DNA of 64,000 nucleotides from CALMEC01 sp031366605. Lineage in GTDB: Bacteria; Actinomycetota; Thermoleophilia; Miltoncostaeales; Miltoncostaeaceae. Below are positions 50,720 through 58,675 of the stretch, piece by piece. Position 1 is the first letter of the stretch; every line of letters begins with the position of its first letter. Made by a program: the position numbers and the translations under genes. A model generated the notes under the pieces. That model made no database searches, was not told the origin of the DNA, and saw nothing but the letters and a program-made list of their open reading frames with translations. The stretch is from contig JANLOO010000022.1 of the NCBI GenBank assembly GCA_031366605.1, positions 1-64,000 of the forward strand, written 5' to 3'.

Positions 50720-51715
50720 GTGGCGGTGACGACCCTGCGCGCAGCTGCCGCGCTCCCGCTGACGGGCCGCTACGGGGCGCTGGCGATGCAGGCGGCGCAC
50801 GGGCTGTCCGCATGGGCGGTGCAATCGGGCGTCCGGTTGACCATCGAGGATTGCGGCGAGGAACCCGCGGAGGCAGCTCGGTGTGCCGATGCGTTCGCCG
50901 GTCACGTCGACGTGTTGTTTGGCCCGTACGGGAGCGGTGCGATGCGGGCGGTCGCCGAGGCCCTGGCGGGTCGCCCGTTCGTTGTGTGGAATCACGGTGG
51001 CGCGGCAATTGACCGCACTGGGGCGTGGATCGTCGATGTACTCGCACCGGCCGAGCGTTACTGGGCCGGGCTTGCGGACGTCCTCGTCGCGGACGGGGTG
51101 GACCTCAACCGGGTCGTGATCCTGCACTCGGCGGGCGGGTTCGGGCAGGCGGTTGGTGCCGGAGCGAGCGCGTCGCTGCGTGCGGCCGGTGCCGAGCCCT
51201 TGTTCGTCACGACATTCGACGCGGACTCGGCCGCAGTCACGGCGGTGGCTGCCCTCGATGCCGGGGCCACAGCGATCATCGGGTGCGGCAGGTTCGACGA
51301 CGACATCGCGCTCGGGAGCGCGCTGCACGGCACAGACGTCGCGGTCGGGCTGGTCGCCTGCGGTGTCGCCGGCGCGCAGCAGCTCCTGGGCGACGCGATC
51401 ACAGGTTGGTTCGGTCCGTGCCAATGGCTGGAGGATCGGGACGTGCCGGTTGCGCTCGGCCCCGACCGGGAGTATCCCGCCGCGCAGGCATACGCGTGCG
51501 GTCTGATCGCCGAACGTGCGATCGATGCGGCCGGAACCGTCGATGCATCCGCGGTGTGGGACGCGGTTCGGGAGCTGCGCACCACGACGTTCTTTGGTCA
51601 GTTCGCTGTGGATGGCGCGGGCCGCCAGGTGGGCCACAGTCCTTTGTTGGTCCGGTGGGCACAGGGGGCCGGCGGGCCGACCCGGCAGGTGATCTGGCGA
51701 TTGCAGCACGCGTGA
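50720..51715 (+). CDS. Cytosolic branched-chain-amino-acid binding-protein-like protein
   Basis: The product is 331 residues. It has the type I periplasmic-binding fold: LPLTGRYGALAMQAAHGLSA, DVLFGPYGSGAMRAVAEALA, RVVILHSAGGFGQAVGAGAS and AAQAYACGLIAERAIDAAGT. There is no signal peptide or lipobox, so it acts in the cytosol, more like AmiC or LacI cores than like a transport protein. It starts with GTG one base after the nuclease stop and overlaps mutY (GTGA). A ligand-sensing or regulatory role is possible. Confidence 0.85.
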   Translation: MAVTTLRAAAALPLTGRYGALAMQAAHGLSAWAVQSGVRLTIEDCGEEPAEAARCADAFAGHVDVLFGPYGSGAMRAVAEALAGRPFVVWNHGGAAIDRTGAWIVDVLAPAERYWAGLADVLVADGVDLNRVVILHSAGGFGQAVGAGASASLRAAGAEPLFVTTFDADSAAVTAVAALDAGATAIIGCGRFDDDIALGSALHGTDVAVGLVACGVAGAQQLLGDAITGWFGPCQWLEDRDVPVALGPDREYPAAQAYACGLIAERAIDAAGTVDASAVWDAVRELRTTTFFGQFAVDGAGRQVGHSPLLVRWAQGAGGPTRQVIWRLQHA

Positions 51716-52488
51716 CCGCGCCGCACGAGGCCGTTGCGGAGCTTGTCATCTGGTTCGATCAGCATGGGGCCGATCTGCCATGGCGTCGCACGCGCGACCG
51801 ATACGCGGTTCTCGTCAGCGAGGTGATGCTGCAGGCGACCCAGGTGTCGCGGGTCGTGCCGTTCTTCGAACGTTGGATGGCGCGCTGGCCGACGCCACAC
51901 GCGCTCGCAGCGGCCCCGCTGGGTGATGTGCTGGCGGCGTGGAACGGGCTCGGCTATCCCAGGCGTGCGCGCAACCTGCAACGAGCTGCCGCGCTCGTCG
52001 TCGATCACGGATGGCCGCAACGCCTGCAGGAGCTGCCGGGCGTGGGTCCCTACACAGCGGCGGCGATCACGTGCTTTGCCGACGAGCAGGACGTGCTGCC
52101 CGTGGACGTCAACGTCCGGCGGGTGTTGGCGCGCCGGTGGCCGGACGGGTGGCCCGGCGCTCCAGCGGGCCGTGGGTGGAGCGCCGGCCAAGCGTTGATG
52201 GACCTGGGGCGGATCGTGTGTACGGCACGGGCACCCGCATGCGAAAGCGGCTGTCCGTTGCGTGCGGGGTGTCCAGCCGCAGACGCGGGTCAGGTCGCCC
52301 AGGTCACGCCGCCGGGACGGCGTCAGGGCCGGTACGCGGGCTCGATGCGTCAGCGTCGCGGCCTCCTGCTCGCGGTGATCGCCGCCAAGGGGCGGGTGGA
52401 TCTGACGTCCGACCCCGAAGCGGCGGACAGTCTCGTCATGGACGGTTTGGCCCGCCGAGGACGTCGCTACCTGCTCCCTGCCCGCTGA
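51712..52488 (+). CDS. mutY: Adenine DNA glycosylase (MutY-type)
   Basis: The product is 258 residues. LPWRRTRDRYAVLVSEVMLQ, the helix-hairpin-helix ELPGVGPYTAAAI, and the catalytic Asp in VDVNVRRVL are present. It removes adenine mispaired with 8-oxoguanine. The iron-sulfur cluster Cys set is C-x6-C-x3-C-x5-C, one residue longer in the middle than the usual x2. The C-terminal NUDIX-like domain found in longer MutY proteins is absent. The GTG start overlaps the previous stop. Confidence 0.93.
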   Translation: MTAPHEAVAELVIWFDQHGADLPWRRTRDRYAVLVSEVMLQATQVSRVVPFFERWMARWPTPHALAAAPLGDVLAAWNGLGYPRRARNLQRAAALVVDHGWPQRLQELPGVGPYTAAAITCFADEQDVLPVDVNVRRVLARRWPDGWPGAPAGRGWSAGQALMDLGRIVCTARAPACESGCPLRAGCPAADAGQVAQVTPPGRRQGRYAGSMRQRRGLLLAVIAAKGRVDLTSDPEAADSLVMDGLARRGRRYLLPAR

Positions 52489-52531
52489 CGAACCAGATAG
52501 AATCCCAAGCCGGTGATCACGGAGGTGATGG

Positions 52532-52720
52532 GTGGCGAAATCCAAGAAGGTACGTCGCAGCAGCATCCGCCACATGGCGGCAGATGATGCGTTTACTGTG
52601 CTCGAGGCCCTCGAACGAGCCGAACAGCAGGAACAGCCGGTCGCGTCCGATGGCTCGGCGGCGGACGGCGAGAGCACCGACGAGGACGACTTGCCGCAGG
52701 ACGATCCCGCCCACACGTGA
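52532..52720 (+). CDS. Small acidic protein
   Basis: The product is 62 residues. A basic N-terminus (AKSKKVRRSSIRHMAADDA) leads to a helix (FTVLEALERAEQQEQ) and a highly acidic tail (GESTDEDDLPQDD). GGAGG six bases before the GTG at 52532 strongly supports translation. No family is recognised. It ends 41 bases from the convergent alpha-barrel gene. Confidence 0.65.
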   Translation: MAKSKKVRRSSIRHMAADDAFTVLEALERAEQQEQPVASDGSAADGESTDEDDLPQDDPAHT

Positions 52721-52761
52721 GATCGAACCTGCGGAGGCGCTCCAGACAGCCACGCAATTGA

Positions 52762-53619
52762 TCAGTACGGCGGCGGCAGGCGGTGTCCTGACAGCGCCAG
52801 GACGGCGTCGACGGTGGCCAGCAAACGACTCTCCTTGGTGGCGGCGGTAAACCGGAACCCGCCGTCGGTCTCCTGCAAGGTGCGCAGGGCTCGTCGCGTG
52901 GCCGTCGCGGGGGTGCGCCCCATTGCACTGAGCGCTCGGATGACGAGGGCGGTCGCGTTGGCCTCGGTGGCACGCCCGCGGCCATCGATCCCGAACCCGC
53001 CACGCGTGTTGATCTGCGCGGTGAGCCAGGCCGTCGCACCCCTCAGCGCGGCGTCGGTCTTGGACACACCGGCGGCCCGCATGGCTTCGATCGTCAACCC
53101 GGTCGCCGACACGTCGTCAGGGCTCGCCCTGCGCAACGCGAACCCCCAGCCGCCCTTGCCCCGCGTGGCCCGCAGGGCGGTGATCGCCGCCGCAGGTGTG
53201 GACTCGCCCGCGGCCCGAAGCGCCAGCATCGCCAAAGCCTGATCGTATGCCGTCACGCCGTACCGCCCCTCGGCGTACTGACCGTTGATCCGAACGATGT
53301 AGTCCACGCCGCCCAGCGAACGCGGGTTGCCGCCTGCGGCAACGGTCGCCAGCACGACCTTGCCGGCGCCTCCTGCGGTTGTGGCATATGCGGAGGCCGC
53401 GGCGCTCATCGTCGTGAGCCGCGGCCGCAGCGACGCATGGGACCGGCCGGCAGCGGCCAGCGCGACGATCGCGTCCGCCTGCTGGCCGACCGTCCCGATC
53501 GACAGGGTCTCAAGCCACGCAGCCCCTCGCTGCGTGGCTTGACGGTCCGTCTGCGCGAGTGCGCCGGCTGGGGTGAGGAGGACGGCGAACAGCGCGATGA
53601 GGGCAGTGCGGCGTCTCAT
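52762..53619 (-). CDS. Secreted alpha/alpha-barrel (squalene-cyclase/prenyltransferase-repeat) protein, transcobalamin alpha-domain-like
   Basis: The product is 285 residues. A signal peptide (TALIALFAVLLTPAGALAQ) is followed by tandem helical repeats such as YGVTAYDQALAMLALRAAGE, DDVSATGLTIEAMRAAGVSK, NATALVIRALSAMGRTPATA and RTLQETDGGFRFTAATKESR. This toroid fold is shared with terpene cyclases and with the cobalamin-binding alpha domain of intrinsic factor and transcobalamin. Catalytic Asp-rich cyclase motifs are absent. Its start overlaps the DUF4430 gene (ATGA), which a cobalamin riboswitch precedes. That makes cobalamin binding the best guess. It is the last gene of the two-gene unit. 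Confidence 0.85.
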   Translation of the reverse strand: MRRRTALIALFAVLLTPAGALAQTDRQATQRGAAWLETLSIGTVGQQADAIVALAAAGRSHASLRPRLTTMSAAASAYATTAGGAGKVVLATVAAGGNPRSLGGVDYIVRINGQYAEGRYGVTAYDQALAMLALRAAGESTPAAAITALRATRGKGGWGFALRRASPDDVSATGLTIEAMRAAGVSKTDAALRGATAWLTAQINTRGGFGIDGRGRATEANATALVIRALSAMGRTPATATRRALRTLQETDGGFRFTAATKESRLLATVDAVLALSGHRLPPPY

Positions 53620-54782
53620 CGCACGGCGCCCTTCGGCACCACGATGAATGAGATCGAGTTGATCGGAGCGATCCCACGCTCCTCGCGGTTGCCCGCTCCA
53701 TCAGCCGCACGACTCCACGCGCGGTACTTGCCAGGTGGGAACTTGACCGGAATGGGCAAAACCCATTGGCTCCCACTCAGCCGTGCAGGGATGAGTCGTC
53801 GCTCGGTGCACGGTCGTGGCTCAGAGAATCCACCCTTCGGTCCCATGAAGCGGCATTGGGTGCCGACCCGACGTGCGATCGCGACATCGACGGTTGCGAT
53901 GTCGGAGCGGTCGGGGCCTGCCGATCCACGAAATGCGCTGACGACCCGGTATTGGTGACCGGAGACCGGAAATGCGATCTGGCTGCCAGGAGCCACCGTG
54001 TCCGCTGAGTTCGACGCCGCCGGCTTCGTTGGTGGAGTCGGCGGAAGGTTGCAGACCATTGGGTCGCCGGCATACGAACACACGGCACGAGCCTGGCTTC
54101 GCACCTCGCCAATCCGTGTCGCTGACACTAATTTGACTCCCAGGCCTGTGGCGGGCAGTGACGCTTTGCCCAACGCGTCCGCCGTGGTCACTTGATCACC
54201 GTACGCGACCACGGCACCGGCAGCGGGGACTGCAACCCCGGCGTTGTCGAAACTGCGGACTGTGACGATGAATGGTTGGCCCTGGAGGACCTTGTCTCCG
54301 GACACCACAAGGTCGAGGTCGCGCGCTGCGAAGTCCGACACGAACGCCCATGTAGCGACATCGCCGGCCTTCAGGATCGTCGTGTCCGCCCCCGTGTTGC
54401 TTGCGCTACCGTTGACCTTCAAGCGCCACGAAGGGCTGAACGACGCGGGCATGACGTCGGTCCCGATCCGCGTAACAAACGAGCTCGGACCGCCGAAGTT
54501 GAAGATGTCGAACCCCATCGGGAGCCCGAACATCCCAGTAGCAACCGCGAGTTGGGCCGTTGCGCTCGCCGACGCCACAGTGATGGTGTCTGCATCGGTC
54601 GTGTCGTTGACCATCAACGTCGACGCTGGTGCGTCGTCGACGGTGACCGGGGTCTCTGGCAGGACGTTGGCAGCGCCACCTTCGACGCGAATTGTCGTGC
54701 TGATCGGCGCTGCAAGCGCCAACGGGGTGGCGGCGAGGCCAACTGCGATGGCGCAGACGGCCGCCGTGCGGCGGATCTTCAT
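53616..54782 (-). CDS. Secreted DUF4430-domain protein, transcobalamin beta-domain-like
   Basis: The product is 388 residues. A signal peptide (RRTAAVCAIAVGLAATPLAL) leads to a DUF4430 domain (about 27-150), with SFVTRIGTDVMPASFSPSWR and LKVNGSASNTGADTTILKAG as the typical W-x3-NG and L-x2-GD elements. An Ig-like and a C-terminal beta domain follow (about 155-388). DUF4430 is also the C-terminal beta domain of human intrinsic factor, transcobalamin and haptocorrin. With the riboswitch upstream and an alpha-barrel gene overlapping downstream, a role in cobalamin capture is inferred. Confidence 0.88.
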   Translation of the reverse strand: MKIRRTAAVCAIAVGLAATPLALAAPISTTIRVEGGAANVLPETPVTVDDAPASTLMVNDTTDADTITVASASATAQLAVATGMFGLPMGFDIFNFGGPSSFVTRIGTDVMPASFSPSWRLKVNGSASNTGADTTILKAGDVATWAFVSDFAARDLDLVVSGDKVLQGQPFIVTVRSFDNAGVAVPAAGAVVAYGDQVTTADALGKASLPATGLGVKLVSATRIGEVRSQARAVCSYAGDPMVCNLPPTPPTKPAASNSADTVAPGSQIAFPVSGHQYRVVSAFRGSAGPDRSDIATVDVAIARRVGTQCRFMGPKGGFSEPRPCTERRLIPARLSGSQWVLPIPVKFPPGKYRAWSRAADGAGNREERGIAPINSISFIVVPKGAVR

Positions 54783-54819
54783 GCTGTGACTCCTCTAACG
54801 CGGAGGGATATGTGGGTAT

Positions 54820-54990
54820 CAGCGCCGGCCGGAGCAGGTTTCCTGGCTTCCCGATCGTCGCGGCCCCCGCGCCTTCCCAAGGTCACCCTCAGTGGCTGGC
54901 TCTTCGCCTGGCGGACACCGCTCCCGGGTCACAGTGGCGCGACCGCACCGGAATTTCACCGGCTTCCCTCGCACCGACCGAAAGCTTGGC
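54820..54990 (-). promoter_or_regulatory. Cobalamin riboswitch
   Basis: On the minus strand, GGTGAAATTCCGGTGCGGTC (about 54941-54960) and CACTGTGACCCGGGAG match the cobalamin-riboswitch core, and GAAGCCAGGAAACCTGC (about 54834-54850) is the B12 box. Between the riboswitch and the ATG at 54782, CCTCCGCGTTAGAGGAG can fold and cover the ribosome-binding site. It should switch off the DUF4430/alpha-barrel genes when cobalamin is abundant. Confidence 0.92.
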
Positions 54991-55106
54991 CACCATACCT
55001 GCCGGCGTCTGCCTGTGTCGCCTGGGGTCGTCGCGCGTGCGGGCTGTGATCTCGGGTCCAACGTCATCCGCGCCCGGGGCCCGCACCGATACCATTGTCG
55101 ACTGCG

Positions 55107-55853
55107 ATGCCTGTGTCCCTCCAACGCCTGTTGACCAGCCCCGGCCGCTTCAGCGTGCTGATGCTGGCGGTGATGGTGGTGGGCCTGGGGCTCGATCACT
55201 TCGCGTCCCTCGGCTGGCAGATCGTCCTGTCCTTGTGCACCTGGGTCATCCTGCTCGTTGTGTGCATTCCGCTGACGTCGGAGCAGCGCGCGCGGACCGC
55301 AGTCGTCGTCATGGTCGCGACGGTGGGCGAGATCATCGGGTCGATCATCTGGGGCGCGTACACCTACCGCTTGGGCAACCTGCCCCTGTTCGTCCCGCCC
55401 GGTCACGGGCTCGTCTACCTGACCGGACTTCGGATCAGCCAGACCGTGTTCGCGCGTGAGCACCGGACGGCGTTCCTTCGCACGGCCGTATTGCTGATCG
55501 CCGCTTGGGGTGCGCTGGGCCTGACCGGTGTGCTGGGACGCCACGACGTGGCGGGCGCCGCGGGGTGCGCGACGCTCATCGCCTTCATCCTGGGCAGCCG
55601 CCGGGCCCGCACGCTCTATGCCGGGGTCTTCCTGGCCGTCGCCGTGCTCGAGATCTACGGCACCGCGATCGGGACCTGGCGATGGGCCGAGGTGATCCCC
55701 GGGCTCGGCGTCCACAACGGCAACCCACCGAGTGGGGCTGCCAGCGGATACGTGCTGTTCGACATCTGCGCCCTGGCATTTGGCCCCAAGTTGCTCGCGC
55801 TCGCTCGTCGGACCCGCGGCCCCGCACTTGGCCGACCGGCTCCGGAGAACTGA
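55107..55853 (+). CDS. Eight-helix integral membrane protein, unknown
   Basis: The product is 248 residues with about seven or eight membrane helices. Conserved-looking loops are WGAYTYRLGNLPLFVPPGHG, LEIYGTAIGTWRWAEVIPGL and HNGNPPSGAASGYVLFD. Those motifs recall carotenoid-synthesis-type membrane proteins (lycopene cyclase/CruF-like) but the match is not firm. The ATG at 55107 has a TACCAT box eleven bases before it. It lies directly upstream of CtaG with a one-base gap and probably shares an operon with it. Confidence 0.7.
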   Translation: MPVSLQRLLTSPGRFSVLMLAVMVVGLGLDHFASLGWQIVLSLCTWVILLVVCIPLTSEQRARTAVVVMVATVGEIIGSIIWGAYTYRLGNLPLFVPPGHGLVYLTGLRISQTVFAREHRTAFLRTAVLLIAAWGALGLTGVLGRHDVAGAAGCATLIAFILGSRRARTLYAGVFLAVAVLEIYGTAIGTWRWAEVIPGLGVHNGNPPSGAASGYVLFDICALAFGPKLLALARRTRGPALGRPAPEN

Positions 55854-55854
55854 C

Positions 55855-56844
55855 GTGGTCTCGCGGCCGATGGCGATCGCCGTCGCGATACTGGTCCTTC
55901 CGGCGGGCGCCGTTGCGCACGGAGGTGTCGGTCACGGGTCGGACGCTGTGGCACTACGTCACGACTGGGTCTCGGCGTGGCGTCCTGCTTGGCCGGAGTT
56001 CGTGCTGATCTTCGTCGCGGCGGTGCTCTACATCTCACGCGCCAAGACACTGGGCAGACGTTTACCACGTTGGCGAGCCGTGTGTTTTGCGTCAGGACTC
56101 GTCGTGCTCGCGTTCGCCGGCGCTTCGCCCATCGATGCCATTGGTGAGGGCGGTCTGTTCTCTGTACACATGTTGCAGCACATGCTGATCGGCGACCTTG
56201 CCGCGCTGTTGTTGGTGCTCGGCGTCACGGGACCGATTCTGCAACCGGCGCTGCAATTCCGAGCGGTGCAGCGATTGCGCAAGTTGACCCACCCGATGGC
56301 AGCGTGTGCGATCTGGGCGGTGATCCTGATCGGATGGCATTTGCCCGTCATGTACGAAGCGGCATTGAGCAACCAGGCGATCCATGCCCTGGAGCACGCC
56401 TCGTTTCTGTTGGGCGGGGCATTGATGTGGGCGCCGATCCTTGAGACCTTGCCTGCGCCGGAATGGTTTGGCACGGGTGCCAAGCTGGGGTACATCTTCG
56501 GCATTCGCACGGTCGACGCGATCCTGGCGAATGCGTTCTGGTGGGCGGGCACGCCGTTCTATGCCTCGTACGAGCAGACGGCACCGCTGTGGGGAGTGTC
56601 TGCGCTGCAGGATCAGGGATATGCCGGGACGGTGATGATGGCGTGGACCGGGACCGTCACCCTGCTTGTGGCGAGTGTCTTGTTCTTCAGGATGGCGCGC
56701 GAAGGCGAGCTTCGCCAGGCGCTCATCGAACACGGCCTCGACCCGGTCGCCGTGCGGCGGGCAGTGCGCTACGGGCGGGGAGAGCTCCTCGCGTCACGCC
56801 ACGGCGTCACGCTCGGAGACCCTCCCCCGCCAGTGACGGGCTAG
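55855..56844 (+). CDS. ctaG: Cytochrome c oxidase assembly protein, caa3-CtaG family
   Basis: The product is 329 residues with about seven membrane helices. FSVHMLQHMLIGDLAALLLV, then QAIHALEHASFLLGGALMWA and MQHM/ALEH histidines match the caa3_CtaG family, which helps build the CuB centre of caa3-type oxidase or acts as a copper protein. No oxidase subunit gene lies in the window. The GTG at 55855 has GGAG seven bases upstream. Its TAG stop is the first three bases of the repeat at 56842. Confidence 0.92.
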   Translation: MVSRPMAIAVAILVLPAGAVAHGGVGHGSDAVALRHDWVSAWRPAWPEFVLIFVAAVLYISRAKTLGRRLPRWRAVCFASGLVVLAFAGASPIDAIGEGGLFSVHMLQHMLIGDLAALLLVLGVTGPILQPALQFRAVQRLRKLTHPMAACAIWAVILIGWHLPVMYEAALSNQAIHALEHASFLLGGALMWAPILETLPAPEWFGTGAKLGYIFGIRTVDAILANAFWWAGTPFYASYEQTAPLWGVSALQDQGYAGTVMMAWTGTVTLLVASVLFFRMAREGELRQALIEHGLDPVAVRRAVRYGRGELLASRHGVTLGDPPPPVTG

Positions 56845-56879
56845 GGTCCGCACTGGGGTTGTTTCGTGACGGACCCTGA
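56842..56879. repeat. Family-1 element reduced to its ends, copy L
   Basis: TAGGGTCCG (56842-56850) and CGGACCCTGA (56870-56879) are inverted repeats separated by only 19 bases, so the element is nothing but its tips. The first TAG is the stop codon of ctaG. Confidence 0.7.
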
Positions 56880-57189
56880 GAAGGTTTCGAGTGTGGGAAC
56901 TGCTTCGCGGCCGGCCTCGGCAGCGCCGATCCGTTGCCGTTTTGTGCGCACCGGGATCATGAATGCGACGAGCGGTTCTGCCCCGATTTGGTTGACTCTC
57001 GGGGTTGAGAGTTGTTAGGCCGCGTGTGCGGCTGTCAGGAGTTGTTTCATACTCGATCGGGGTGAGTCGGCCGAGTCCGGCCGCCTGCAGCGTCAAACCG
57101 ACTGCGATTGATGCGCGGGCCGGGGAGTTTGTCCGACAGGCGCCGGCAGTGGGGGCGACGATCATCGGCATCGCGGTCCACGGCAGGAT

Positions 57190-57522
57190 CCGAAGGCCGC
57201 CGGCGGGCATCGGTCGTGATCATCTCGACATGCGCGCGTCCCATCGCCGAGAGCGCCTCGGCTCCAGTGAGCCCGTGGGACGCCTGGCGAAACCGCTCCA
57301 GCTCGTCCTCCATGCAACGCTCAATCGTCGCCAGAGAGTTGCTTCTTCGTCCGGAAGAGCCGGAAGAGGTATGGCTGCTGCGAGATCCCGACTTGCCGGG
57401 CGATGGCGTCGGTTGACGCGCCGTCGAAGCCATGATCCACAAACTCGGTGAGCGCGGATTCGAGGATCTCGTCACGTCGCTCGGCAGCCGTCTTGCGCTG
57501 ATCGGGCTGTCTCGATGCTCAT
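57190..57522 (-). pseudogene. TetR-family regulator, frameshifted
   Basis: The minus strand encodes a TetR N-terminus in one frame (RKTAAERRDEILESALTEFV, then IARQVGISQQPYLFRLFRTK) up to a TGA at 57321. It continues in another frame (MEDELERFRQASHGLTGAEA). The only ATG near the start (57522) is in yet a third frame. At least two frameshifts and a lost C-terminus make it a pseudogene. A 6-4-6 palindrome upstream (57535) is its probable old operator. Confidence 0.75.
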
Positions 57523-57534
57523 GGCGGGCCTGGT

Positions 57535-57550
57535 AAGTGACCACTCACTT
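57535..57550. promoter_or_regulatory. Relic TetR operator
   Basis: AAGTGACCACTCACTT is a perfect 6-base palindrome with a 4-base spacer, 13 bases upstream of the TetR pseudogene start. Its last two bases are the first bases of repeat copy G. Confidence 0.5.
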
Positions 57551-57780
57551 GGGGACCACGCAGAAACGACTGCACCGTTCAACGGCTGCAAACCGTCGCC
57601 ATACGGCGTCGAGATCGCCGTTACCACAAGTCGCAGCGAGGCTCGGCGACACCGCCTGACTCGGTTTTGCTTCGGAAATAGGTGTTCCGACGTTCGAATT
57701 TCCACCCGCCGGGGGCGAGGCCCGCTCCGGGCCGTTTCGCTCGCCATCCGGTACAGCAGTTATTTCTGCGCGGACCCTTA
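57549..57780. repeat. Family-1 element, long copy G
   Basis: The left end is TTGGGGACCACGCAGAAA and the right end TTTCTGCGCGGACCCTTA. The core gttcaacggctgcaaaccgtcgcc matches copies B and E in reverse orientation, with about 70 extra bases in the middle (around 57670-57730). It separates the TetR pseudogene from the gene at 57971. Confidence 0.85.
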
Positions 57781-57970
57781 CCTGTTGCCTGTCAAGGGCG
57801 ACGACGATGTTCTCGAGGCGAGGTCCCTGCGGCCGACTCCGCGCGGCTGCAAAACAGACATTTGGCTTCGGTCGGGACGGTCAATGGTGTCGTCAAGCGA
57901 CACGAAGATGTGACACTTTTGTGACAGGTGCGTGTAGCGCTGTAACACTTGGCGTCGGCACGATTGGGAT

Positions 57971-58456
57971 ATGACAAGAACGCGAAGAGGTGACGGCGCC
58001 GACGCGACAGGAGGGCAGATGGGGGCAGCGCCCCCGCCACCGCCCTGCGCGCTCTGCGGGCATTCGGGGCGCGGGCCGCGTGCCGAGCGGCACATGACGC
58101 ACGGCGTCTGCGTGTGGCTCTGCGACGTGCACGGAGGCGAGGCGTTCACCAGGCGCCGCTCCGGTGAGGAGTTCACAGAGCGACTCGCCGCCGTCTGGGC
58201 AGCGGCAGGAGTCTCGAGCGCACGCCGGACGGCTGCCCTCGATGCGCATGTCAACGGGGTTCGCAACGCGGGTGCTCGACGCAGGCAACCCGGTTCGTAC
58301 TCATGGCCGGGCCTCCGTGAAGAGGCGGTACGCCGGTTTGCGGCCGGTGAATCACCCAGCACGGTCATCGCCGAACTGCGCAGGGACTACAGCGGCGGCC
58401 CTTCGACGATTCCGTCGATTCGCACCATGCGTCGCTGGTTCACCGAGTCGCAGTAA
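57971..58456 (+). CDS. Cys-rich/HTH protein of a Thermoleophilia-type family
   Basis: The product is 161 residues. CALCGHSGRGPRAERHMTHG and VCVWLCDVHGGEAFTRRRSG form a Cys/His cluster that may bind zinc. Then come a helical part (LAAVWAAAGVSSARRTAALD) and a basic C-terminal segment (REEAVRRFAAGESPSTVIAE, then IPSIRTMRRWFTESQ) that resembles a helix-turn-helix. I recall paralogous copies of such proteins in Thermoleophilia, but not a function. Upstream, TGTGACACTTTTGTGACAG (57909 onward) is a direct repeat that may be an operator. Confidence 0.7.
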   Translation: MTRTRRGDGADATGGQMGAAPPPPPCALCGHSGRGPRAERHMTHGVCVWLCDVHGGEAFTRRRSGEEFTERLAAVWAAAGVSSARRTAALDAHVNGVRNAGARRRQPGSYSWPGLREEAVRRFAAGESPSTVIAELRRDYSGGPSTIPSIRTMRRWFTESQ

Positions 58457-58459
58457 CCC

Positions 58460-58619
58460 GTGGATCGGTCCGGACGTTCGTCGATGAATCCGGCGAGCCA
58501 AACCGAGTGAGCGCAGGACGTGGGCCGTCCGCGTATCCGGCCACGTTCGGGCCGCCGAGGACGAACGCTCGCGATTTTGCAGCCGTCGGTTCGCGACAGG
58601 ACGTTCGGGCGGGTCCACC
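58460..58619. repeat. Family-2 inverted-repeat element, copy J
   Basis: It runs GTGGATCGGTCCGGACG ... GGGCGGGTCCACC, about 160 bases, with 15-18-base inverted ends. The interior has gagcgcaggacgtgggccgt and gattttgcagccgtcggttc. It sits between the convergent genes ending at 58456 and 58676, three bases after a TAA stop. Confidence 0.85.
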
Positions 58620-58675
58620 GGACCCGCTGCGCCCGTGCGCTCACCCATCCCGGCACGCCCCTCGGACAACAACCG

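Noticed and set aside
54812..55715. Open frames on both strands over the riboswitch and membrane-protein start
   Set aside because: They cross a clear cobalamin riboswitch and antisense sequence of a membrane protein; composition is not protein-like.
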